Below, one piece after another: positions 1-6,207 of a stretch of DNA of 9,026 bases; the stretch's first letter is position 1; every line of letters begins with the position of its first letter. The notes below the pieces were generated by a model. That model was not told where the DNA came from and searched no databases. It saw only the letters and a list, made by a program, of their open reading frames with translations. Origin of the DNA: 66-474 sp035695065 (lineage in GTDB: Bacteria > Pseudomonadota > Gammaproteobacteria > Xanthomonadales > Rhodanobacteraceae); NCBI GenBank assembly GCA_035695065.1, contig DASSEW010000030.1, forward strand, positions 1 to 9,026. Direction: 5' to 3'. Made by a program: the position numbers and the translations under genes.

Positions 1-34
1 TCCTAGGCCTCTAGACGATGGGGACAGCGGGGAG

Positions 35-110
<76 letters not shown>

Positions 111-125
111 ACGCTGGAACCGGAA

Positions 126-154
126 AGAATATTGGCGAAGGGGAAAAGCGTCAA
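126..154 (-). promoter_or_regulatory. sigma70-type promoter of tRNA-Ala
   Basis: On the minus strand the -35 box is TTGACG (149-154), the spacer is exactly 17 bp, and the -10 box is TATTCT (126-131). Transcription would start near 118-120, about 8-10 nt before the tRNA 5' end at 110. The spacer and the match to consensus are what one expects for a stable-RNA gene. Transcription start itself is inferred. Confidence 0.6.
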
Positions 155-198
155 GAGATTTTGATGCGGATCGGCGCCCGACTGAAGCCTTTCTCGAA

Positions 199-310
199 CC
201 CCTCTCCCTTCGGGAGAGGGGCAGGGGTGAGGGTTCGGACCTGCGAAGCGATCCGCACGTGCCGAACCCTCATCCGGCGCTGCGCGCCACCTTCTCCCGG
301 AGGGAGAAGG
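199..310. repeat. composite dispersed repeat of three nested hairpins
   Basis: The block holds a perfect 10-bp hairpin (CCCCTCTCCC, loop TTC, 199-221), an 11-bp inverted repeat (TGAGGGTTCGG at 228-238 with its complement at 262-272), and a 9-bp hairpin (CCTTCTCCC, loop GGA, 290-310). This 'ctctccc...gggagagggg...accctcatcc...ccttctccc' pattern resembles intergenic repeats common in Xanthomonadaceae-like genomes, known to me as a family by general pattern only. It fills the gap between the tRNA promoter and the stop codon of the oligopeptidase gene (329-331). It may end that transcript, although no T-run follows the stems. Confidence 0.75.
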
Positions 311-328
311 AAACTGCATCAACACGCT

Positions 329-2476
329 TCATTGTTGGCGCGATGGCGCCTTGTGGATTCCCAGGTTCCACGCCATGAACGCCCACACGTCGGCGGTTTG
401 CGCGATGCGCTTGTCCGTCGGCATGTAGCCGTGGCTGGTCTTGGTTTCCACGCGCAGCAGGATCGGGTTGTCGCAACCTTGCGCGTGCTGCAGGCGCGCA
501 ACGAATTTGTACGAATGACTCGGCACGACGCGATCGTCGTGGTCGGCGGTGGTGATGATCGTCGGCGGATAGCAGGTGCCGTCCTTGACGTTCTGCACCG
601 GCGAGAACTTGATCAGCCACTGGAATGCTTGCGGATCGTCCGACGTTCCGTATTCCGGCGCCCACAGCGCGCCGCCTGAGAATTTCTGGTAGCGCAGCAT
701 GTCCATCACGCCCGCGCCGCCGTAGGCCGCGCCGAACAGTTCCGGGTGTTCGGTGATGCTGGCGCCGACCAGCAGCCCGCCGTTCGAGTAACCCTGGATG
801 CCGAGGTGCGGCGTTGAGGTGTACTTCTGCGTGATCAGATATTTCGCGGCATAGGCGAAATCGTCGAACACGTTCTGCTTGTTCGATTGCATGCCGGCGT
901 GATGCCAGGCCTCGCCGTATTCGCCGCCGCCACGGATATTCGCTACCGCATAGATGCCGCCCATTTCCAGCCATACCGGCAGCATCGGCGAGAAACCCGG
1001 TGTGATGTTGATGTCGAAGCCGCCGTAGGCATACAGGATGGTCGGATTGCTGCCATCCAGCTTCACGCCCTTGCGCGCGGTGATGAACATCGGCACGCGG
1101 GTGCCGTCCTTCGACTTGTAGAACACCTGCCTGGTTTCGTACTGCGACGGGTCGAAATCCACCTTCGGCTTGGCGAAGGTGTCGGTCTTGTCGCTCGCGA
1201 TGTCGTAGCGATAGACCGTAGTCGGATACAGGTACGAAGTGAAGCCGTAGAACAGTTGCTTCGAATCGTTGCGGCCGCTCAAGGACACCACCGAGCCGAT
1301 GCCCGGCAGTGCGAGCGTGGTCTTCGGCCGTCCGTCCGGCCCGAACAGTTCCACTTCGCTCTTGGCGTCGACGAGGTACTGCACGGCGACGTCGCCGCCG
1401 GCCAGCAGCGAACTCTCGATCACGTTCTGGGTGCCCGGCACGATCGTCTTCCAGTGCGCGGGATCGGAGAACTTGAACGCGACGATCTTGCGATTGGGCG
1501 CATCGCGCGTGGTCTGCACGTAGAGCGTGTCGCCGATGTTGCCCAGCGGCGAGTATTCGGCATCGTTGGCGGTGAACAGCGGCTTGATCTTCGCGTTCAC
1601 GTCCGGGTGCGCGGGATCGCCGAGATCGGCATAGAACAATTCGTTCCTGGTCGAGGTGCCGTTGACCAGCGTGACGAACAGGTAGCGACCGTCTTCGGAA
1701 ACCTGGCCGCCGATGATCCATTCCGGCAGGTCGGGCCGCGCGTAGATCTTCCTGTCCGCGCTCTGTGGCGTGCCGAGCACGTGGTAGTACAGCGCCTGGT
1801 TCTCCACGCGGTTCTGGATCGCTTCGCCCTTTGGCGGTTCCGGATAACGCGAATAGAAGAAGCCCTTGTCGTCGTTGGTCCAGCTGATGCCGGAGAACTT
1901 CACCCATTTCACCTGGTCGGGCAGGTCCTTGCCGGTGCGCAGGTCCCGCACGTGGATGGTCTCCCAGTCCGAACCGCCTTCGGAAAGCGCATAGGCAAGA
2001 TCGTTGCCGTCGTGCGAAGGCTCGTAATCCTGCAGCGCGAGCGAACCGTCCGGCGAAAGCTTGTTGGGATCGATCAGCACGCGCGGCTGCGCGGTGGGCG
2101 AAGACTGCTCGTACACCACCGACTGGTTCTGCAGGCCGGAGTTCTTGCTGAAGAACAGCTTGCCCGCATCCTGACTGGGCACGCCAACCTTCTCGTAATT
2201 CCACAACTTCGTGAGCCGCTGCTTCATCCAGTCGCGCTCGGGGATTTTGTCCAGGTATGAGAACGCGAGTTTGTTCTCCTCGGCCACCCACTTCGCGAGC
2301 TCACCGCTGTTCAAATCCTCCATCCACTGGTACGGCGCGACGACCTGCGTGCCGAAATAGTTGTCGGTGATGTTGTCGCGCGGCGGTTGCGGATACTCGA
2401 GCTTGCGCGGCGGATCGGCCTGCGCGGCGAGCGTGGTGGCAAGCAGTGCGGCGAACGACAGCGCGACACGTTTCAT
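329..2476 (-). CDS. prolyl oligopeptidase (S9A family), secreted
   Basis: Encodes 715 aa, the usual length for a prolyl endopeptidase that cuts short peptides after proline. Residues 1-20 (MKRVALSFAALLATTLAAQA) look like a Sec signal peptide with an AQA|D cleavage site, so a periplasmic or exported enzyme is expected. Residues about 25-440 fit the beta-propeller domain that gates access. Residues about 450-710 are the alpha/beta-hydrolase domain. The triad is visible: Ser564 in GYSNGG, Asp647 in DHDDRVVP (with Arg649 matching the substrate-binding Arg of the family), and His682 in TSHGYMP. The start at 2476 is preferred over an upstream in-frame ATG because it is preceded by AGGGAGA, begins the signal peptide, and avoids translating repeat DNA into the protein. 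No frameshift is seen. It is divergent from the antiporter gene across a 327-bp repeat-rich spacer, so probably transcribed alone. Confidence 0.96.
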   Translation of the reverse strand: MKRVALSFAALLATTLAAQADPPRKLEYPQPPRDNITDNYFGTQVVAPYQWMEDLNSGELAKWVAEENKLAFSYLDKIPERDWMKQRLTKLWNYEKVGVPSQDAGKLFFSKNSGLQNQSVVYEQSSPTAQPRVLIDPNKLSPDGSLALQDYEPSHDGNDLAYALSEGGSDWETIHVRDLRTGKDLPDQVKWVKFSGISWTNDDKGFFYSRYPEPPKGEAIQNRVENQALYYHVLGTPQSADRKIYARPDLPEWIIGGQVSEDGRYLFVTLVNGTSTRNELFYADLGDPAHPDVNAKIKPLFTANDAEYSPLGNIGDTLYVQTTRDAPNRKIVAFKFSDPAHWKTIVPGTQNVIESSLLAGGDVAVQYLVDAKSEVELFGPDGRPKTTLALPGIGSVVSLSGRNDSKQLFYGFTSYLYPTTVYRYDIASDKTDTFAKPKVDFDPSQYETRQVFYKSKDGTRVPMFITARKGVKLDGSNPTILYAYGGFDINITPGFSPMLPVWLEMGGIYAVANIRGGGEYGEAWHHAGMQSNKQNVFDDFAYAAKYLITQKYTSTPHLGIQGYSNGGLLVGASITEHPELFGAAYGGAGVMDMLRYQKFSGGALWAPEYGTSDDPQAFQWLIKFSPVQNVKDGTCYPPTIITTADHDDRVVPSHSYKFVARLQHAQGCDNPILLRVETKTSHGYMPTDKRIAQTADVWAFMAWNLGIHKAPSRQQ

Positions 2477-2513
2477 CTCGATCTCCCTGAAGAAGGCGAC
2501 GGCCGATCCTGCA

Positions 2514-2542
2514 AACCTACGCCTGGGACATCGACTGCGCAA
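2514..2542 (-). promoter_or_regulatory. candidate promoter of the oligopeptidase gene
   Basis: On the minus strand, TTGCGC (2537-2542) and TAGGTT (2514-2519) are separated by 17 bp and lie 38 bp upstream of the start codon. Both boxes are only partial matches to the sigma70 consensus. The interval 2477-2551 is the only non-repeat sequence upstream of the gene, which is the main reason to look here. Confidence 0.25.
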
Positions 2543-2551
2543 CGCGCCTTC

Positions 2552-2753
2552 CGTCATACCGGCGAAAGCCGGTATCCAGTTTGACTTTGATCTCCGGTTC
2601 GAAGCGTGGCCGGTGGAAGCAGGATCAAAATGGATTACAAAGTCCATCCTTGGACCTTGCCCCTCGGCCCGGCCTTCGGCCGTTCAAATTCGTTCCAGAC
2701 GAATTTGTCCGGGTTCCGCCTGCGAGAAAGCCGCAGGTGGCCCCGGAATGACG
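2552..2753. repeat. MITE-like dispersed repeat, about 200 bp
   Basis: The left end reads CGTCATACCGG and the right end CCGGAATGACG, which are imperfect terminal inverted repeats. Just inside the left end is a perfect 8-bp hairpin (ATACCGGC, loop GAAA, GCCGGTAT, 2556-2575). Near the right end is a second hairpin (CCTGCG/CGCAGG, 2719-2737). Translated on the minus strand the left end gives SNWIPAFAGMTE, a hallmark of this class of proteobacterial intergenic repeat. With 2477-2551 and 2754-2803 it makes up the 327-bp gene-free spacer between two divergent genes. I see no ORF in it that looks real. Confidence 0.7.
2646..2717. repeat. hairpin repeat, copy A (loop TCCAG)
   Basis: This is nested inside the 200-bp element. 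It runs from a 'tccttggacc...cccctcgg' start, through 'ggccttcggcc', to a perfect 9-bp hairpin CAAATTCGT-TCCAG-ACGAATTTG at 2685-2707, ending 'gggttcc'. The same order of blocks recurs at 5694-5779 (copy B), with a changed but still perfectly paired stem. Confidence 0.7.
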
Positions 2754-2803
2754 CGGTTTGCTAGGCTGCACCCCGTCTCCAGTCTCCCGTCTCCCGCACT
2801 TGC

Positions 2804-4561
2804 ATGCACGGCCTCGGCTTCATCCGCGATCTCGCTTTCGTCATGCTCGGTGCGGGCGTGATCACGGTGCTGTTCCATCGCCTGCGCCTGCCGGTGCTGC
2901 TGGGGTACATCATCGCGGGCGTGCTGATCGGCCCGCACACGCCGTGGAAGCTGGTCACCGACGAGCGCACGATGCGCGACATCTCCGATCTCGGCGTGCT
3001 GCTGCTGATGTTCACGCTCGGGCTGGAATTCTCGCTCCGCAAGTTGCGCGCGCTCGGCGGGCGCGTGCTGCTCGCGGGCGTGACCGAAGTGGGCCTGATG
3101 CTGTGGCTCGGCATCGAGGCCGCGCGCCTGGCCGGCTGGTCGCCGCGCGCGGCGCTGTTCCTGGGCGGCGTCGTGTGCTTCTCCTCGACGATGGTGGTGG
3201 TGCGCAACATCGAATCGCGCGGCATGAAGCGCGAGCCGTTCGTGCCGCTGCTGATCGGCGTGCTGATCTCCGAAGAAGTGCTGACCGTGCTGCTGCTGAC
3301 GATCCTCAGCGTGGTCGCCGCCGGCGGCGAGGTCGCGCCGGATGCGGCGCTGGGCGTGATCGGGCGGATGGCGGTGTTCATCGTCGCCGCGGTGATCGCC
3401 GGCTTGCTGCTGCTGCCGAAACTGCTGGATGCGATCGCCGCGTTCGGCCGCGAGGAGATGCTGCTGGTCGCGGCGCTCGGCATCTGCTTCGGCGCCAGCC
3501 TGCTCGCCGAATACTCCGGCTTCAGCATCGCGCTGGGCGCATTCCTCGCCGGCGTGGTGGTGGCCGAAGCGCATTGCGCGCCGCGCATCACCAGACTCGT
3601 GCAACCGGTGCGCGACATGTTCGCGGCGATCTTCTTCGTCGCGATCGGCCTGCTGCTCGATCCGGTCGCGCTGTGGCACGTCGCGCTTCCGGCGCTTGGC
3701 CTCGCGCTGCTGGTGATCTTCGGCAAGGTCTTCGCAAGCGGCGCGGGCGTGTTCCTGTTCGGCGGCGCCGGCGCGGGCAGGGCGTTGCGGATCGGTTTGA
3801 ACATGGCGCAGATCGGCGAGTTCTCGTTCGTGATCGCCAGCCTCGGCATCGCCGGCGGCGCGGTGGGCACCGAGCTGTATCCGCTGGCGGTCGGCGCCGC
3901 GGTGGTCTGCATGGCGGTTTCGCCGCTGCTCACCGGCGGCGCGCCGGCGATCGAACGCGGGCTGCGCGCGATCGCGCCGCGCTGGTTGCAGGCGCTCGCC
4001 AGCGGCTACGGCGAATGGCTGGCGCAGTTGCAGCCGGGTGGCGACAACCTGGTGATCGCGCGCATGCTGCGGCGATTGCTGTGGCACATCGGCGTCAACG
4101 TGCTGCTGGTGTGCGCGGTGTTCGCCGGCGGCGCATGGCTGGAACATGCGATCCCGCGTTACTGGCCGCAATGGTCGATGGACGACGTCGCGCGGCGTTC
4201 GCTGATCTGGGCCTGCGCGCTGTTCGCGTCGCTGCCGATGCTGGTTGCGACGTATCGCAAGGCCGACGCGCTCGGCATGCTGCTCTCGGAACTCGGCATC
4301 CGCGAAAGCGTCTACGGCGGCAGCACGCAGGCGCTGCGGCGCGTGTTCTCGAAACTGATCCCGCTGTTCACTTTGTTCGGATTGGCCGTGCTGGTCGCCG
4401 TGCTCGGCGCCGCGATCCTGCCTCCGCGCGGCGTGCTGCTGGCGTTGCTCGCGATCGGCGCGCTCACCGCGTGGTTCCTGTGGAGCGCGCTGGTGCGCCT
4501 GCACGCGCGCATGCAGGCGAGCCTGCGCGACCTGGTCGAGAAACCGGACGAAGGGAAGTAG
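2804..4561 (+). CDS. CPA2-family cation:proton antiporter, membrane domain only
   Basis: Encodes 585 aa with about a dozen hydrophobic segments over residues 8-380. CPA2 (Kef/NapA-like) landmarks are LGYIIAGVLIGP (33-44), DLGVLLLMFTLGLEFSL (62-78), GAFLAGVVVAEA (245-256), IFFVAIGLLLDP (276-287) and NMAQIGEFSFVIASLG (333-348). The likely role is exchange of Na+ or K+ for H+ across the inner membrane. KefB/KefC-type relatives carry a C-terminal nucleotide-binding RCK domain. Here residues about 425-565 instead hold more hydrophobic segments, and no GxGxxG fold is visible. The place where Kef proteins have Gln-Asp reads Glu157-Glu158. No clear Shine-Dalgarno precedes the ATG at 2804. It is kept because it gives a complete first membrane segment and no better-placed start is visible downstream. 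The stop codon lies in an inverted repeat shared with the next, convergent gene. Substrate cannot be told from sequence. Confidence 0.93.
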   Translation: MHGLGFIRDLAFVMLGAGVITVLFHRLRLPVLLGYIIAGVLIGPHTPWKLVTDERTMRDISDLGVLLLMFTLGLEFSLRKLRALGGRVLLAGVTEVGLMLWLGIEAARLAGWSPRAALFLGGVVCFSSTMVVVRNIESRGMKREPFVPLLIGVLISEEVLTVLLLTILSVVAAGGEVAPDAALGVIGRMAVFIVAAVIAGLLLLPKLLDAIAAFGREEMLLVAALGICFGASLLAEYSGFSIALGAFLAGVVVAEAHCAPRITRLVQPVRDMFAAIFFVAIGLLLDPVALWHVALPALGLALLVIFGKVFASGAGVFLFGGAGAGRALRIGLNMAQIGEFSFVIASLGIAGGAVGTELYPLAVGAAVVCMAVSPLLTGGAPAIERGLRAIAPRWLQALASGYGEWLAQLQPGGDNLVIARMLRRLLWHIGVNVLLVCAVFAGGAWLEHAIPRYWPQWSMDDVARRSLIWACALFASLPMLVATYRKADALGMLLSELGIRESVYGGSTQALRRVFSKLIPLFTLFGLAVLVAVLGAAILPPRGVLLALLAIGALTAWFLWSALVRLHARMQASLRDLVEKPDEGK

Positions 4562-4657
4562 GGCGGCAGCAGCCGCGCAGCGGCGCATCCCGCCTTTGGC
4601 CGAATGCGGGACGAGCCTGCGCGACCGGCGGGATTCGCTTCGCTCCTCCCGCCCTAC
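4558..4657. repeat. inverted-repeat junction between convergent genes
   Basis: GTAGGGCGG at 4558-4566 is the exact reverse complement of CCGCCCTAC at 4649-4657. Inside lies another dyad, TCCCGC (4588-4593) with GCGGGA (4606-4611). The left arm contains the TAG stop of the antiporter gene and the right arm the stop (CTA on this strand) of the gene coming the other way. The block probably acts as a two-way transcription end, although no T-run marks a classic intrinsic terminator. Confidence 0.7.
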
Positions 4658-5448
4658 GTTCGCGTGCCGGTCACCTTCCGCATCAACGCCAGTCCCAGCA
4701 TGATCGCCACGCTCAGCGCGCCGAACATCAATATCTCGAACGGCCACAGGTTGTGCGAAGTGGCATCGATCGAGGTGTCGATCAGCAGCCGCGCCAGCAC
4801 GTAGGCCATGATCGCCGCCGGCACCGCGGCGGCCCAGCGCCATGCGCCGCGCCAGCGCCACAGCCCCCATGCCGGCGCGGCGAAGCCGATCAGCCCGATC
4901 GCGAGCATCGCCAGCATGAAACCGTCGAACAAGGCGACGTCGCCCACGCTCACGGGCGCGTTCATCTCTTGCTCGTAATGGGCGCGCTCGGCGGCGGCGT
5001 CGCGCGCCTTGATCCGGGCCACCCACTCCGGTTCCGCATGCGCGGCGGCGGGTTGGTCGCTGCCGCTGACCCGCATCGCGTAGCGCGCGACTTCCGGCGT
5101 GCCGTCGAGCGAACCGTCGCCCGCGCTGATCCGCACCTCGTCCACTTGCGCGTCGGGGCTCATCAGGAAGAACCAGCCGAGCGCTTCGCCGCTGCCGGCC
5201 GGATAGACATCCGAAGTATTCGTGCCGGCATTCGCCGCTTTGCCCTGGAAATAGGCATGTGCCCAGATGCGCACCGGCTTGTCGCTGGTGTAGCGCAAAT
5301 GCAGATAGAAGGTCTGGTTGCGGCCGAGCGTGACCGTGCTGCCGGCAGGGTCGGTGCCCACGATTTCGACGCTGGTCGTCGCGCGCGCGATGCCGGCAGC
5401 GCCGAACGCGAACAGCAATGCGGCCAGGACAGCCATCGCCTTCGACAT
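4654..5448 (-). CDS. uncharacterised protein: signal peptide, beta-rich domain, three membrane segments
   Basis: Encodes 264 aa and I do not recognise the family. Residues 1-23 (MSKAMAVLAALLFAFGAAGIARA) look like a Sec signal peptide. Residues about 24-130 are polar and beta-prone, as in a compact Ig-like fold (SVEIVGTDPAGSTVTLG, FYLHLRYTSDKPVRIWAHAYF). Residues 140-165 form a charged, probably helical linker. Three hydrophobic segments follow at about 171-197, 203-223 and 235-256, with Arg/Trp-rich turns and a basic tail. This suggests an inner-membrane protein with a periplasmic sensing or binding domain. The start at 5448 is chosen because GGGGAGA lies just upstream and the signal peptide begins there; an upstream in-frame ATG at 5535 would add a charged stretch unlike an export signal. 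It converges on the antiporter gene, so shared function is not implied. Confidence 0.85.
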   Translation of the reverse strand: MSKAMAVLAALLFAFGAAGIARATTSVEIVGTDPAGSTVTLGRNQTFYLHLRYTSDKPVRIWAHAYFQGKAANAGTNTSDVYPAGSGEALGWFFLMSPDAQVDEVRISAGDGSLDGTPEVARYAMRVSGSDQPAAAHAEPEWVARIKARDAAAERAHYEQEMNAPVSVGDVALFDGFMLAMLAIGLIGFAAPAWGLWRWRGAWRWAAAVPAAIMAYVLARLLIDTSIDATSHNLWPFEILMFGALSVAIMLGLALMRKVTGTRT

Positions 5449-5576
5449 ACGGATCTCCCCATCTCCGTCGTGTGCGCGAACGATAGCAGCGCGCCGCGCA
5501 GAACCACGTACGCCCGGTGAAGGCGTTTCCGCCACATGCCGTTCGTGCGGCGGCCTGCGGCGTTCCTAATCGGCCG

Positions 5577-5601
5577 TCCAGACGATTTTGTGAACGGGGT
5601 T
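5577..5601. repeat. hairpin repeat, partial copy C
   Basis: These 25 bp, from TCCAGACGATTTTG to AACGGGGTT, are identical to 5753-5777 of copy B. The copy lacks the left arm of the hairpin: 'cggccg' stands where 'aaaatcgt' would be. It therefore starts at the conserved loop TCCAG. It lies outside the integrated element, in the otherwise gene-free stretch 5449-5664 downstream of ssrA's original end. Confidence 0.65.
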
Positions 5602-5626
5602 TTCCCCCCCAGGTCCGCCACCTCGC

Positions 5627-5666
5627 CAAATGAAAAGGCCCGCGCGAGGCGGGCCTGTTTCATTTG
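5627..5666 (-). terminator. original ssrA terminator, now separated from ssrA
   Basis: The perfect stem AGGCCCGC (5636-5643), loop GCGAG, GCGGGCCT (5649-5656) is followed on the minus strand by TTTT (5633-5636). Flanking CAAATGAAA and TTTCATTTG extend the pairing with one bulge. It abuts the left attachment copy at 5665. In the empty chromosome it would therefore sit directly after the tmRNA CCA end, which is where an ssrA terminator belongs. Confidence 0.8.
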
Positions 5667-5685
5667 GTGGAGGCGGGGGGAATTG
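5665..5685. repeat. left attachment site: 21-bp duplicate of the ssrA 3' end
   Basis: The 21 bp start TGGTGGAGGCGGGG and end GGAATTG, and are identical to 8723-8743. That is the tmRNA 3' end from half of the T-loop through the CCA terminus. Identity stops at once on both sides: left flank CATT against GAAA, right flank TTCGG against AACCC. This is what a site-specific crossover in ssrA leaves behind. Confidence 0.9.
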
Positions 5686-5693
5686 TTCGGCCC

Positions 5694-5779
5694 AATCCAT
5701 GGGCCTCACCCCTCGCTGCGCTCGGGGCCCGCCTTCGGCGGTCCAAAATCGTTCCAGACGATTTTGTGAACGGGGTTCC
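5694..5779. repeat. hairpin repeat, copy B (loop TCCAG)
   Basis: The block order matches copy A: 'tccatgggcctcacccctcg', then 'gccttcggcggtcc', then a perfect 9-bp hairpin CAAAATCGT-TCCAG-ACGATTTTG (5744-5766), then 'ggggttcc'. Against copy A, the centre of the stem is changed on both arms (T to A on the left, A to T on the right), so pairing is kept. It lies just inside the left end of the island. Confidence 0.7.
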
Positions 5780-5808
5780 CTTCCAAGTCCCCCACATCCA
5801 CAAAAACA

Positions 5809-5842
5809 CGAAAGCCGCCACAAGGGCGGCTTCGCGTTTTTT
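5809..5842 (+). terminator. intrinsic terminator, probably two-way, at the island left end
   Basis: The perfect stem AAGCCGCC (5812-5819), loop ACAAG, GGCGGCTT (5825-5832), then CGCG and six T's (5837-5842). On the other strand the stem is followed by a T-rich stretch (complement of CAAAAACAC), so it could stop transcription both ways. No gene lies immediately upstream on the plus strand. It may insulate the island from the chromosome. Confidence 0.65.
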
Positions 5843-5868
5843 GGGGCGGGGCTATCAAATTTACTACG

Positions 5869-5881
5869 TAATTGATTGATA
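5869..5881 (-). promoter_or_regulatory. IHF consensus match in the left attachment arm
   Basis: On the minus strand TATCAATCAATTA matches the IHF consensus WATCAANNNNTTR at every fixed position. It lies between the attachment core (5665-5685) and the tandem arm sites (5912-5935), where DNA bending would help an integrase bridge core and arm. The same AT patch carries the inverted repeat ACGTAAT/ATTACGT, so another binding protein is possible. Confidence 0.45.
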
Positions 5882-5911
5882 TTACGTGTTTTCCAAAAGC
5901 TGCGTTTTGCC

Positions 5912-5935
5912 AGTTACCGCCAAAGTTACCGCCAA
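5912..5935 (+). repeat. left arm-type sites: tandem 12-bp repeat
   Basis: AGTTACCGCCAA occurs twice back to back (5912-5923 and 5924-5935). The same 12-bp unit, with small changes and the same 12-bp spacing, occurs at the other end of the island at 8588-8611. Presence at both ends and near-absence elsewhere suggest recognition by the N-terminal arm-binding domain of the integrase. Confidence 0.7.
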
Positions 5936-6207
5936 ATCTGCGCGACGCTCGGGATTTTTCGCAGGCTTCAAAGGGGAGGGGGGGCTCCGCCCCGGGATTC
6001 TGTTCAAGCTTTCGGTCTGCGGGATAAATCGCGGGGACGGCGTTCGCGGTTCGCTCCTCAACTGGCTATGGCGGGCCATTACCAACCTATGATTAGAGCC
6101 CTTGATGCGAGCCACGCGTCGGTGGGGACGTTCGTTTCTGCATTGATAGCTAGGCCGGGTTGGGGTCGGCTGGCGTCGAGCCGGCGCCAAAAGGGGGACG
6201 GGGGAAC

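Larger units (their letters stand above)
5686..6207. other. gene-free left end of the island
   Basis: No convincing gene is seen in these 522 bp. An open frame at 5876-6292 (plus) has no family resemblance or ribosome site and overlaps the start of the next gene. The stretch holds hairpin repeat B, a two-way terminator, an AT-rich patch (about 5850-5892) with a 7-bp inverted repeat ACGTAAT/ATTACGT (5866-5872, 5881-5887) and an IHF consensus, tandem arm-type repeats, and a G-rich hairpin (GGGGC-TCC-GCCCC, 5981-5993). A TATGAT at 6088-6093 could be a -10 box for the plus-strand gene at 6208, but no good -35 box accompanies it. Confidence 0.6.

Noticed and set aside
270..2291. Long open frame of 673 codons antisense-frame to the oligopeptidase
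   Set aside because: It is an Arg/Ala-rich shadow in another frame of the same strand, without family resemblance; the overlapping oligopeptidase has its full catalytic set.
2684..5629. Open frames of 981 (minus) and 920 (plus, 2758-5520) codons
   Set aside because: Both are low-complexity Arg/Ala/His/Gln-rich shadows over the antiporter and membrane-protein genes, a common effect of high GC content.
5836..5856. Possible third attachment copy (TTTTTTGGGGCGGGGCTATC)
   Set aside because: Resembles the 21-bp core only in its G-runs; the alignment fails over most positions.
5853..5865. Second IHF-like site starting TATCAA on the plus strand
   Set aside because: Matches the first half of the consensus but has ACT where TTR is required.
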